Notes under the pieces: generated by a model
Told to the model about the DNA's origin: nothing
Seen by the model: only the letters and a program-made list of their open reading frames with translations
The model's database searches: none
Origin: Myxococcus landrumus
GTDB taxonomy: Bacteria > Myxococcota > Myxococcia > Myxococcales > Myxococcaceae
Assembly: GCF_017301635.1 (NCBI RefSeq)
Contig: NZ_CP071091.1
Coordinates: 2,120,001 to 2,184,000, forward strand
Length of the DNA: 64,000 nt
Reading direction: 5' to 3'
Shown: in pieces, positions 1-8,309 of the stretch
Layout of the letters: each line of letters starts with the position of its first letter
Position numbering within the stretch: the stretch's first letter is position 1
Translations under genes and position numbers: made by a program

Positions 1-882
1 CAGCATCCTCCAACGGCGATACTCCGCCCCCGCCGCGAGCCCCTTGAACGTATTGACCGCCGCCCGGTCCACGCTCGCGCGCGTGGCAGCGGAGTCATCC
101 AAGGCGTCATGAATGGCCCCCAGGACGCGAGGCCCGGCGACGTCCGCCGCCACGGTCTCCAACGGCGCGCCCCGCAGGTAGTACGGCAGGTACTCCCACT
201 TCGTGTGGTCCGGCACGAGGGTGTTCGTCCTGAACGCCGTCGCCACGACCTCCAGCATCTGGAGCTGGTGTGCGGCCAGTCCGGGACTCCGGAGCAGCGA
301 CAACACCGCGATCTTCTCGATGGTGCGTGAGGGCCACGAGGTGACCTCCCCCACGAGGGCTCGCGCCGCTTCCACCACGTTGCGATAGATTTGAATGCGG
401 TCTCGTCGGCCCGCGACGTTCAACTCCTTGAAGAAGTCCGACGCCGCCAGCAGGCGCAGCGTGGCCTGGCTGAGCCCGTAGGTACTCCAGAGCCTCGCGT
501 ACTGCGCGTCGACCGTGTCGCGGTGCGCATCGCGGCTGCCCAGGTTCCCCGACAGCGGACTCAGCCAGATCTTGAGCTGCTTCACATAGTGCTTCTGCAC
601 GTCCGCCGTGACGAAGGCGTCGTCGCGAATCGAGAAGTCGACGCCCCACGTCGTCGTCGCACGAGACAGGAGCGCGCGACACACCCGGTCCGCCGCCGCC
701 ACGCGAAGCAGCCGCCTTCCGAAGTCCATCGGGTCCGCGTCGATGGCGTACCAGGGGATGACGGTCCGCACAGCATTCGCGAGCGGCGGGTACTGCGTCG
801 TGTAGCTCGCGACGGTGACCTCATCGAGGGCCGTCGTGATGACCGCGTTCGTGTCCGCGCTGGACCTCAAGAAGATCAGCAT
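1..882 (-). CDS. Hypothetical protein, 3' end beyond the left edge
   Basis: An uninterrupted minus-strand frame of 294 codons runs off the left edge with no stop, so only the N-terminal part is seen. The ATG at 882 follows an in-frame TAG (915-913) and is preceded by a GGAAGGGG ribosome-binding site, which fixes the start. The protein begins MLIFLRSSADTNAVITTALD, looks soluble and largely helical, and has no signal peptide. Its codons have the expected high third-position GC, whereas overlapping frames give Arg/Pro-rich shadows. I do not recognise the family. It diverges from the VWA lipoprotein gene across about 240 bp that contains no other gene. Confidence 0.75.
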   Translation of the reverse strand, partial: MLIFLRSSADTNAVITTALDEVTVASYTTQYPPLANAVRTVIPWYAIDADPMDFGRRLLRVAAADRVCRALLSRATTTWGVDFSIRDDAFVTADVQKHYVKQLKIWLSPLSGNLGSRDAHRDTVDAQYARLWSTYGLSQATLRLLAASDFFKELNVAGRRDRIQIYRNVVEAARALVGEVTSWPSRTIEKIAVLSLLRSPGLAAHQLQMLEVVATAFRTNTLVPDHTKWEYLPYYLRGAPLETVAADVAGPRVLGAIHDALDDSAATRASVDRAAVNTFKGLAAGAEYRRWRML

Positions 883-1122
883 GTCGTCGCGTCGCCCCTT
901 CCAAGGCGGCGCCTACAGCAAGCGCCATACCCGCATGCCTTCCGGAAGGGGGAGCCCGCCACGACCCGAGCGGTGGCGTCCGGACGCAACGCGGCTGCGT
1001 CCGCGATGAACGCCAACACCTCGGCACGTCGCACTCAACGACACGACGGAGGCTCGGGAACCTTTCGCCATGGGTTGCTGTCCCACTCCCCAGCGAATCC
1101 TTCCTGAACCTGGAGGCAGTGA

Positions 1123-2994
1123 ATGAGACGGAACCCCTTGGCCGTCACGGGTGTCGTGTGCGCATTCGCGGTGGGCAGCACGCTCTCCGCCTGTCGTCCC
1201 AACGAGCCCGCAAGCCCCCAGGCGCCCGAGTCGATGATGGCGTCGAAGGCCCTCACGGAAGCCTCCCCTCCTCCGGCGGCACTCGCGGTCAGCCCAGGAC
1301 CCGCGATGCCGGAGAAATCACGGGCCCCCATGGGAGATGCCAACGCCCCCGCCCCGTCCGCCGCCGTACTCCCCACCGATTCTGCGGGCCAAGAGGCGTT
1401 CATGAAGAGGATGTTCGCGAACCCCTCGAAGAAGGACGCGTCGTACAAGGGGCTGGGCGCGGTGGGCACAGGGGCTGGAGGCGGAGGACTCGCGATGAGG
1501 GGGAAAGGCGGGTCCGCCCCCATCGACTACAGCCGCCATCCGGCCGTCATCCTCGGGGGCAAACTCGCGCCCCGCCCGGAGGCCCGCGAAGCCCACGGCG
1601 ACGGTGAGTCCTCCTCCGCCCCCAGCGCCACGTCCTTCAAGGACTACGGCGTGAATCCCTTCGTGTCGGCGCAGGAGGATCGCCTCTCCACCTTCGCGGT
1701 GGACGTGGACACGGCGTCCTACACCCTCACGCGTCGCATCTTGATGGCGGGCAGCCTCCCGCCGCGCGAGGCCGTGCGGGTGGAGGAGATGCTCAACTAC
1801 TTCCGCTACACGTACCCCGAGCCCACCTCCAGCGACGGCCCGTTCGCCGTACACCTGGATGCGGCGCCGTCGCCCTTCACCCAGGGGCGGCACCTGCTGC
1901 GCGTGGGGGTCCAGGGCAAGCGGCTGAGCCTCGCCGAGCGCAAGCCCGCGCACCTCACTTTCCTCGTCGACGTCTCCGGCTCCATGCAGTCACCGGACCG
2001 GCTGCCGTTGGCCAAGCGCGCCTTGCGCATGCTGGTCGACAACCTGCGCGATGGAGACACTGTCGCGCTCGTCACGTATGCGGGCGCGGTCCGGCGCGTG
2101 CTTCCGCCCACGGGCATGGAGCGCAAGGCGCTCATCCACGCCGCCATCGAGGACCTCACCGCCGGGGGCTCCACCGCGATGGGCTCCGGAATCGCGCTCG
2201 CCTACGAGGAGGCGATGAAGACCCTGGATGGCGCCTCCACGTCGCGCGTCATCATCCTCTCGGACGGCGACGCCAACGTGGGGAAGACCTCCCACGAGGA
2301 GATCCTCAAGGCCATCCAAGGCTTCGTGAAGGAGGGCATCACCCTCACCACCGTCGGCTTCGGGATGAGCAACTACAAGGACACGATGATGGAGCAGCTC
2401 GCGAACAAGGGGAACGGCAACAACTTCTACGTGGATTCCCTGATGGCCGCCCGCCGTGTCTTCCAGGAGCAGCTCGGTGGCACGCTGGAGGTCATCGCGC
2501 AGGACGTGAAACTCCAGGTGGAGTTCGACCCCAAACAGGTCGCCCGCTATCGGCTCATCGGCTACGAGAACCGAGACATCGCGGACCAGAGCTTCCGCGA
2601 TGACCGCGTCGACGCGGGCGAGCTGGGCTCGGGCCACACCGTCACCGCGCTGTACGAGCTGGAGCTCAAGCCCGATGCGGGCGAGGGCCTGGCTACGGTG
2701 CGCGTGCGCGCGAAGAAGCCTCGCGGCGTGAACGCCTCCGAGCGCGCATACCGCTTCCAGGCGGGGTCGCTCGCCAAGACGTTCAAGGCGGCGCACGTCG
2801 ACCTGCGCTTCGCGACCGCGGTGATGGGCGCGGCGGAGCTGTTCCGGCGAAGCCCTCACGCGGAACAGTGGAGCCTGGAGACCGTTCAGGAGATCGCACG
2901 CGCGGCGACGCCTTCGGGCAATGCGGAGCGTGAAGAATTCCTCGCTCTGTTGGCACAAGCGCGTCCCTTGATGCGCAGTGTGGCCGCGCGCTGA
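1123..2994 (+). CDS. VWA-domain lipoprotein, YfbK-like
   Basis: 623 residues. A lipoprotein signal peptide ends in LSAC (Cys24), predicting a membrane-anchored envelope protein. A low-complexity stretch follows. Next is a conserved region with VDVDTASYTLTRR and RVEEMLNYF, typical of the N-terminal module of YfbK-type VWA proteins. The VWA domain carries a complete MIDAS metal site (DVSGS, 283-287). The C-terminal third matches the DUF3520-type extension and ends near QARPLMRS. The ATG has a GGAGG-like site 6 bp upstream. VWA domains bind metal and mediate protein contacts; the partner here is unknown. No secretion or MoxR genes adjoin it. Confidence 0.9.
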   Translation: MRRNPLAVTGVVCAFAVGSTLSACRPNEPASPQAPESMMASKALTEASPPPAALAVSPGPAMPEKSRAPMGDANAPAPSAAVLPTDSAGQEAFMKRMFANPSKKDASYKGLGAVGTGAGGGGLAMRGKGGSAPIDYSRHPAVILGGKLAPRPEAREAHGDGESSSAPSATSFKDYGVNPFVSAQEDRLSTFAVDVDTASYTLTRRILMAGSLPPREAVRVEEMLNYFRYTYPEPTSSDGPFAVHLDAAPSPFTQGRHLLRVGVQGKRLSLAERKPAHLTFLVDVSGSMQSPDRLPLAKRALRMLVDNLRDGDTVALVTYAGAVRRVLPPTGMERKALIHAAIEDLTAGGSTAMGSGIALAYEEAMKTLDGASTSRVIILSDGDANVGKTSHEEILKAIQGFVKEGITLTTVGFGMSNYKDTMMEQLANKGNGNNFYVDSLMAARRVFQEQLGGTLEVIAQDVKLQVEFDPKQVARYRLIGYENRDIADQSFRDDRVDAGELGSGHTVTALYELELKPDAGEGLATVRVRAKKPRGVNASERAYRFQAGSLAKTFKAAHVDLRFATAVMGAAELFRRSPHAEQWSLETVQEIARAATPSGNAEREEFLALLAQARPLMRSVAAR

Positions 2995-3085
2995 ACAGAA
3001 ACGCACGCCCGCCTGCCGCTCCACGTCTTCGCTGCGGAAAGCCTGAGGTACACTCCGTCCTCCACCCCTACCCCGGAGCCCTCCG

Positions 3086-3901
3086 ATGCACTCCGCCACC
3101 CAGGCCGAGATCGACGAGTCCCATGCGCAATTCCGAGGCGCATGGCGGAGGATGGCCCTCGGGAGTCGAGCGGGCGAAGTCGTGGAGCGCCCGGAGGTCT
3201 ATCTCGCCGCCTGTCATGTCGCGTGGGACATGATGAACACGGCGTTCCTCCGCGCACCCGTGGAGTCCGAGCAGGGCCTGGCCGCGGCCGCCGCCTCCGC
3301 GGCCCGCTACTTCTCCATGGGCAAGCACCCCTGGTCGTTCATCGTGTCGGAGGACTGGCTCTCTCCGCAGGTGAGAGCCCAGGCCGCGTCCATCCTCGCC
3401 TGGTACAAGCTCAAGCCCCTCACCAGCGTCACCGGCATGGTGTGTGATCGGCTCGCGGAGCCCACCCGTCCGCCCTCCTCGCTGGAGGTCCGCCCCGTCG
3501 TGAACGCCTGGGGACGCCAGGCCGTGGCCGACATCAACGCGCTCTCCTACGACATGCCCCGGGAGCTCGGCCGTGAAGCCATGGATGTCGAGAGCTTCTT
3601 CGGCACGGAGTCGCGAGGCTTCGTCGCATGTCAGGGGGACGCCGCCGCGAGCAGCTCGGTGGTGATCCGCGTGGACGGCGTCGCGTACATCGCCCTGGTC
3701 GCGACCCGCCCCGAACACCGTCGCATCGGCGCGGCCGAGTCCGCCTTGCGCCGCGCGCTGAGCGAAGCGCGCGAGAGCTGGGGCATCGAGCGCAGCGTGC
3801 TCCACGCCACCGAGGCCGGCTTCCCGCTCTACACCCGCCTGGGCTACCGCCCCGTGACGCGCTTCACCATCTACAGCGCCCCCGCCCCCGGCCTGAGCTG
3901 A
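3086..3901 (+). CDS. GNAT family N-acetyltransferase
   Basis: 271 residues, cytosolic. The C-terminal half is a GNAT fold: the acetyl-CoA-binding motif A is visible as VATRPEHRRIGAAESALRRAL (beta4 and the R-x-x-G-x-A pyrophosphate loop), followed by LYTRLGYRPV, the usual C-terminal GNAT signature. The N-terminal 130 residues are helical and not recognised, so this may be a degenerate-GNAT plus GNAT tandem. A GGAG site lies 8 bp before the ATG. The substrate cannot be predicted. It sits alone downstream of the VWA gene. Confidence 0.85.
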   Translation: MHSATQAEIDESHAQFRGAWRRMALGSRAGEVVERPEVYLAACHVAWDMMNTAFLRAPVESEQGLAAAAASAARYFSMGKHPWSFIVSEDWLSPQVRAQAASILAWYKLKPLTSVTGMVCDRLAEPTRPPSSLEVRPVVNAWGRQAVADINALSYDMPRELGREAMDVESFFGTESRGFVACQGDAAASSSVVIRVDGVAYIALVATRPEHRRIGAAESALRRALSEARESWGIERSVLHATEAGFPLYTRLGYRPVTRFTIYSAPAPGLS

Positions 3902-4136
3902 GGTTCGCGGCGCTGTTCGGGCCAGGCGATGCAAAAAAGACCCGCCACGCGAGCGACGACTTCGCGGGGCGACCGGTATCTTTTTCTACCGGCTCTGAAA
4001 GCGCGTGCCTCCCACCGAGGCGCGGAGCGCGTGGCGGATGACGGAAGCCGTGCCGTCTGCTCGTGAATCCGTGGGGCTGTGGCACACTTGCCACCCAGGG
4101 GGTTGCAGGAGCGCCGCGGCGCACGGGAGTCCACAC

Positions 4137-4961
4137 ATGGCGACGTGGAATGACCTCATCCTCGCGACGCCCCGGCAGGTGGGCGGAAAGCTGCAGGATG
4201 AAGGTCCGGTGGCGCTGTTGGAGGCACTGCTGGGAACCGAGGGAGAGCAGCTGGTGCTTCTGGGCCACCTGCCTCGAGAGCCACACCTGCTGCGCGAAGG
4301 GGCCTTCCATGAAGGACGCGGCCACCTGGAGGCCGCCGCGAAGCCCCAGTGCTCACGCGACGAGCGGCTGGAGCACCTCAAGTCCGCGAGCCTCTGCTTC
4401 ACCCAAGCGTTGAGTGTTGAACGGGACGCCGCGCGCGTCTCCCTGCTCGCGCTGCACGTGGCGATGTGCCGGCTGCTGCTCGGCGTGCCCAAGGAGTCGC
4501 GGGAGTGGCTGGGGATGGCCCATCAGGGCGCGGCGGAGACGCTGAAGGACATCCTCACCGAGGCGACGGGCGCGCAGGGCTTCACGCGCAATCGCTACCT
4601 GGGAGGCATGCTCAACTTCGTCATCTACTTCACCAGTTCCGCCACGCTCGGCGCGGGGTATCTCTTCTGGGACCGGGTGATGAGCAAGCGCGCGGACAAG
4701 GTGCTGCGCCGGGCCCTGACGCGCATGGAGCCCCTGGCCGCGTATGTCGACACGGTCCGGGAGCTGCGCCTCCGGTTGGGCGAGCCCACCACGGGCATGC
4801 CTCGCTACCAGGTCGCGCACACACTGGACTCGGGCCGCTGGGTCTGCCGAGTCACCCTGCGCATCCTGGTGGGCGAGGACGACGCCGAGGACTTCAACGG
4901 CCGGGACACCCGCCGCGTCTCGAGGACAGGCTCCGAGCGCTCTTCGACCGTCATCCGGTGA
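4137..4961 (+). CDS. Hypothetical protein, possible 3' frameshift
   Basis: The frame is open from 4005, but ATG 4137 (MATWNDLILATPRQVG) has a GGGAG site 7 bp upstream and begins protein-like sequence, so I use it (274 residues). The protein is helical with a short hydrophobic stretch (FVIYFTSSATLGAGYLFW) that could be a membrane segment or buried helix. No family is recognised. The final 15 or so residues are Arg/Ser-rich, while the neighbouring frame over the same bases reads LEDRLRALFDRHPVTSV before a stop at 4970-4972, which looks more natural. A frameshift near 4916 is therefore possible. Confidence 0.65.
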   Translation: MATWNDLILATPRQVGGKLQDEGPVALLEALLGTEGEQLVLLGHLPREPHLLREGAFHEGRGHLEAAAKPQCSRDERLEHLKSASLCFTQALSVERDAARVSLLALHVAMCRLLLGVPKESREWLGMAHQGAAETLKDILTEATGAQGFTRNRYLGGMLNFVIYFTSSATLGAGYLFWDRVMSKRADKVLRRALTRMEPLAAYVDTVRELRLRLGEPTTGMPRYQVAHTLDSGRWVCRVTLRILVGEDDAEDFNGRDTRRVSRTGSERSSTVIR

Positions 4962-5086
4962 CGTCGGTATGACAGGGTGAGAGGACGCCCCCACGCGCGC
5001 CGCCCCGAATAGACAGACACACATAAAGTGAACACTGTCGCATCACATGCTAGAGAGGCTCCAGACCTCGCGACAGGAATCACGAC

Positions 5087-5608
5087 ATGACCGCGCCTGC
5101 TGGAAGACTCCTCGCCCTTGCTCTCTTTCTCGCCTCGTCGACGTCGCTTGCCATCGAGCAATGGGCGGACGGACGCGCGGTGCTGCACTCGTGCCTCTAC
5201 GCCAGCTCCTACGAGGCCGAGGTCCGGATGTCCTATCGGAACCTCACGCTGCCATGGGGCACGTCCGTCTACCTCGTCCACGGCTGGGGCGGCTTCAACA
5301 ACGGCGTCGCCTTCGAATGGGACGACACCCAGACCCTCGCCGTCCCCGCCTCCGCGCCGTGGACCTGGGCCGTGACGTTCCGGAAGACCACCTCCACCCG
5401 CAGCTCGCCCAAGTGGTACGAGCAGCTCCAGTACGTCTGGAAGGTCGTCCTCCCCGACGGCACCGTGTTCTACGAGAAGGGCAACGACTCCGCCTGGGGC
5501 TACTACTCCGCCGACCTGCGCGACATCGCCCAGCGCCCCTGTACGTCGGACAACAACTTCATCGGCCCGCCGTTCCCCCTGGGCATCACCTCTGTCGTGA
5601 AGGATTGA
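5087..5608 (+). CDS. Secreted hypothetical protein
   Basis: 173 residues. A cleavable signal peptide (MTAPAGRLLALALFLASS.. with likely cleavage after SLA) is followed by a beta-rich, aromatic-rich mature domain with two cysteines, consistent with a small periplasmic or extracellular beta-sandwich. Features such as YLVHGWGGFNNG and FRKTTSTRSSPKWYEQLQYVW recall carbohydrate- or surface-binding modules, but no specific family is assigned. An AGGAA site precedes the ATG by 8 bp. It appears monocistronic. Confidence 0.75.
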   Translation: MTAPAGRLLALALFLASSTSLAIEQWADGRAVLHSCLYASSYEAEVRMSYRNLTLPWGTSVYLVHGWGGFNNGVAFEWDDTQTLAVPASAPWTWAVTFRKTTSTRSSPKWYEQLQYVWKVVLPDGTVFYEKGNDSAWGYYSADLRDIAQRPCTSDNNFIGPPFPLGITSVVKD

Positions 5609-5713
5609 CCCGCCCCCGCGTCACACCTGGCCCCACACCCCCGGTATCAGGCTAGTCAGGTTTTCCCGGGACGGCACGTCAGACCCCTCCGCCATAGTTC
5701 CTGAAGGAGGGAG

Positions 5714-5863
5714 ATGGTGACGACTCAATCGTTGTTGGTGTTCGTGCCGGTGGTCCTCGCGCTCGTCGCGGCAGTGACCATCCGGCGCCCGCGTCGGCGG
5801 ACGCGACGTATCAAGGCTCGCGAGGAGTATCCGCCGTACTCCTCGCCCCAAGTGATGGGCTGA
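5714..5863 (+). CDS. Small single-TM membrane protein (49 aa)
   Basis: ATG 5714 is preceded by a near-perfect Shine-Dalgarno (AAGGAGGG ending 3 bp before the ATG). The 49-residue product begins MVTTQSLLVFVPVVLALVAA, a single hydrophobic helix, followed by a strongly basic RRPRRRTRRIK juxtamembrane stretch and a short tail ending in SSPQVMG. This is the topology of a small inner-membrane protein with a cytoplasmic C-terminus. A palindrome and a perfect 11-bp hairpin lie just downstream, as expected for a discrete transcription unit. Function unknown. Confidence 0.6.
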   Translation: MVTTQSLLVFVPVVLALVAAVTIRRPRRRTRRIKAREEYPPYSSPQVMG

Positions 5864-5864
5864 T

Positions 5865-5881
5865 CCAGGACGACGTCCTGG
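5865..5881. repeat. 17-bp near-perfect palindrome
   Basis: CCAGGACGACGTCCTGG is an inverted repeat with a single central base, starting 2 bp after the small-protein stop codon. It could be an operator for the downstream response regulator gene or part of a compound terminator. Confidence 0.4.
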
Positions 5882-5886
5882 CGCCC

Positions 5887-5922
5887 CGGGACGAGCGCCT
5901 CCTCGAGAGGTCGCTCGTCCCG
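5887..5922 (+). terminator. Hairpin terminator after the small ORF
   Basis: CGGGACGAGCG (5887-5897) pairs perfectly with CGCTCGTCCCG (5912-5922) around a 14-base loop. It is followed by a C/T-rich run rather than a clean T-tract, so intrinsic termination strength is uncertain. Confidence 0.5.
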
Positions 5923-6004
5923 CCCCTTCCCCCCTGAAGCCTCGGTCCTGGGGCCTGTTCGAGGAGCCCGCCATTGCGTGGCCCTGCGATAGAGTCCGCC
6001 CACC

Positions 6005-6700
6005 GTGGCTGAACGTCCCACCATCCTCATCGTCGATGATGATCCCCACCTGCGGGACATCGTCCGCTTCGCGCTGGAGCAAGGAGGCTTCCGCGTGGAA
6101 GAGGCCGCGGATGGACAGGCCGCGGTGAACCAGGTCCGACGCGCGCCGCCCGCGCTCATCGTCCTGGACATCATGATGCCGGAGATGGACGGGCTCGAGG
6201 TGTGCCGAGAGGTCCGCCGCTCGCACGAGCTGCCCATCGTCTTCCTCTCCTCGCGCGACGACGAGGTGGACCGCATCCTCGGCCTGGAGCTGGGAGGAGA
6301 CGACTACCTCACCAAGCCCTTCAGTCCCCGCGAGCTGGTGGCGCGAGTGAAGGCCGTCCTTCGCCGCGCGCGGCCCACGACACCGAAGGCTCCCCCGGAC
6401 GCCCGTCCACCGCTCTCGCGCGGCCCGTTGAAGCTGGACGAAGAGCTCTTCCGGGCCTGGTGGGCGGAGAAGGAGGTCGTGCTCACCGTGACGGAGTTCC
6501 ATCTGCTCGCCGCGCTGCTGCGCGTGCCCGGCAAGGTCTTCACCCGGGACGAGATGATGACGCGCGTCTACGACGACGGCGTGGTGAGCGAGCGCACCAT
6601 CGACAGCCACGTGCGCCGGGTGCGCCAGAAGTTCGCCGCGGCGGGCGGTGAAGTCATCGAGACAGTGCATGGCCTCGGCTACCGGCTCGCCCTCCCGTAG
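6005..6700 (+). CDS. OmpR-family response regulator, CreB-like
   Basis: 231 residues from a GTG start. An N-terminal receiver domain shows the acidic pocket DDD (11-13), phosphoacceptor Asp55 in LDIMMPEMDG, and the conserved Lys in YLTKPF. A winged-helix DNA-binding domain (Trans_reg_C) follows, with TVTEFHLLAALLRVPGKVFTRDEM and TIDSHVRRVRQKF. Its stop overlaps the start of the kinase gene, so the two are translationally coupled. The pair converges on a CreD-like membrane gene, suggesting a CreBC-type envelope or metabolic signalling role (inference). Confidence 0.93.
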   Translation: MAERPTILIVDDDPHLRDIVRFALEQGGFRVEEAADGQAAVNQVRRAPPALIVLDIMMPEMDGLEVCREVRRSHELPIVFLSSRDDEVDRILGLELGGDDYLTKPFSPRELVARVKAVLRRARPTTPKAPPDARPPLSRGPLKLDEELFRAWWAEKEVVLTVTEFHLLAALLRVPGKVFTRDEMMTRVYDDGVVSERTIDSHVRRVRQKFAAAGGEVIETVHGLGYRLALP

Positions 6701-8309
6701 GCCCCTGCCTCGGCTGTGGATGGTCTTCGCCTCGGTGGGGCTCGCGGGCTTCGTGCTCACGCTGGGGGGGCTGGCCTTCGTGCGTGTCTATGACAACCAG
6801 CTCATCCGACAGACGGAGATGGAGCTGCTCACGCAAGGCGCCGTGGTCACCGAGGTCTACCGGGCCATGCTGGCCGAACAGGTGGGCACCCGGGACTACG
6901 GCAAGCCTCGCACCGCGAAGTGGCCCTTCCCCATCCCCGATGACAAGCGCCTGAGGCCCATCCTCCCTTCGCTGCGCGCCTCGGATGAGCCGCTGCCCTC
7001 GGATGACACGCCACCTCGCTCGCTCGTGCCCGGAGAGCCCCTGGCCCTGGACGTGGGGCAGCGGCTGCGCCCCGTGCTGGAGAACGTGCGGGCCGCCACG
7101 CTCGCGGGCATCCGGGTCGTCGACTCGGGCGGCGTGGTGGTGTCCGGCAGCAGCATGGATTTGATGGGCGCGACGCTCGGCGACAGGCCCGAAGTGCAGC
7201 AAGCCCTCCACGGCCTGCCCACCAGCGTCCTGCGGCGCCGTCACTCCGAGCCGGAGGACACGCCCCTGGCCTCGCTCAGCCGGGACACGGGCATCCGCGT
7301 CTCGGTGGCGCTGCCCGTCATCCAGGGAGACCGGGTCTGGGGGGCCGTGGTGCTGGCGCGCACGCCCATGACGTTCACCAAGGCGCTCTACTCGGACCGG
7401 TGGAACCTGACGGCCACGGGGCTCGTGCTGCTGAGTGCCCTGGCGCTGATGTCGCTCGCGGCCGCCACGTTGTTGGGCCGTCCAGTGCGCGCGCTCGTGC
7501 GGCAGACCCGCGCCATCGCCGCGAGCGCCCCCGAAGGCTTCGAGCCCATGGCCCGCCCCATCGTCGCGGAGCTGGCCGAGCTGTCCGAATCCCTGGCGGG
7601 CATGGCCTCCGCGCTGAGGGACAGGAATCAATACATCCGCTCGTTCGCCGCCAATGTGTCGCATGAGTTCAAGACACCGCTCGCCTCCATCCAGGGCGCG
7701 GTGGAGCTGCTGCGAGACAGCGCCGACGCGATGACACCCGAGCAGCGCTCGCGCTTCCTGTCCAACGTGGACGCCGACGCGAAGCGGCTCACGCGGCTGG
7801 TGCAGCGGCTGCTGGAGCTGGCTCGCGCCGACTCGATGACCGCCACCCCCGCGAGCGTGGAGCTGGGACCGCTGCTGAAGGCACTCGTCGCGCGGAGCGA
7901 TGCGGCGGGGCTCGCGAAGGTCGACCTGGGTCCAGTGCCCGAGGGCCTCACGGTCGCCCTGCCCGCCGAGGTGATGGACGACGTGCTCTGGCAGCTCATC
8001 ACCAACGCGGGACAACACGGCGGCGCGGACGTCCAGGTCTCGCTGTCCGTGGAGACCTCGAGCGCGGGCGCCACGCACATCGTCGTGTGCGACAACGGCC
8101 CTGGAATCTCCGAGGCGAACCGGGCGCGCATCTTCGACGCCTTCTTCACCACGGCCCGCGCACGCGGCGGCACGGGACTGGGCCTCACCATCTCCCAGTC
8201 CATGCTGCGGGCCTTCGGCGCGAGCCTGGAGCTGCGCCCCGCCCAACCTCCCCTCCCGGGTGCCGCCTTCGCCGTGGCGGCGCCCCCTGTCGCGACTCAG
8301 CGGAAGTAG
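6669..8309 (+). CDS. Membrane sensor histidine kinase, CreC-like
   Basis: 546 residues from ATG 6669; the frame is open from GTG 6648. Order: basic N-terminus, TM1 (about 18-40), an extracytoplasmic Cache-like sensor region containing VSGSSMDLMGATLGDRPEV, TM2 (TGLVLLSALALMSLAAATLL), HAMP, HisKA with SHEFKTPLASIQGAVELL (phosphoacceptor His), then HATPase_c with N-box ITNAGQH, DNGPGIS and GGTGLGLTI. All catalytic boxes are intact. It overlaps the response regulator gene by 32 bp, and its last 13 bp overlap the convergent gene tail-to-tail. Confidence 0.92.
   Translation: MASATGSPSRRPLPRLWMVFASVGLAGFVLTLGGLAFVRVYDNQLIRQTEMELLTQGAVVTEVYRAMLAEQVGTRDYGKPRTAKWPFPIPDDKRLRPILPSLRASDEPLPSDDTPPRSLVPGEPLALDVGQRLRPVLENVRAATLAGIRVVDSGGVVVSGSSMDLMGATLGDRPEVQQALHGLPTSVLRRRHSEPEDTPLASLSRDTGIRVSVALPVIQGDRVWGAVVLARTPMTFTKALYSDRWNLTATGLVLLSALALMSLAAATLLGRPVRALVRQTRAIAASAPEGFEPMARPIVAELAELSESLAGMASALRDRNQYIRSFAANVSHEFKTPLASIQGAVELLRDSADAMTPEQRSRFLSNVDADAKRLTRLVQRLLELARADSMTATPASVELGPLLKALVARSDAAGLAKVDLGPVPEGLTVALPAEVMDDVLWQLITNAGQHGGADVQVSLSVETSSAGATHIVVCDNGPGISEANRARIFDAFFTTARARGGTGLGLTISQSMLRAFGASLELRPAQPPLPGAAFAVAAPPVATQRK

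Noticed and set aside
391..1107. 238-codon plus-strand frame near the left edge
   Set aside because: Shadow of the minus-strand partial gene, which has natural amino-acid composition and a good ribosome-binding site.
4075..4095. TGGCAC...TTGCC upstream of the 4137 gene as a sigma-54 promoter
   Set aside because: The spacing between the -24 and -12 elements is too short; it is only a small GTGGC/GCCAC inverted repeat.
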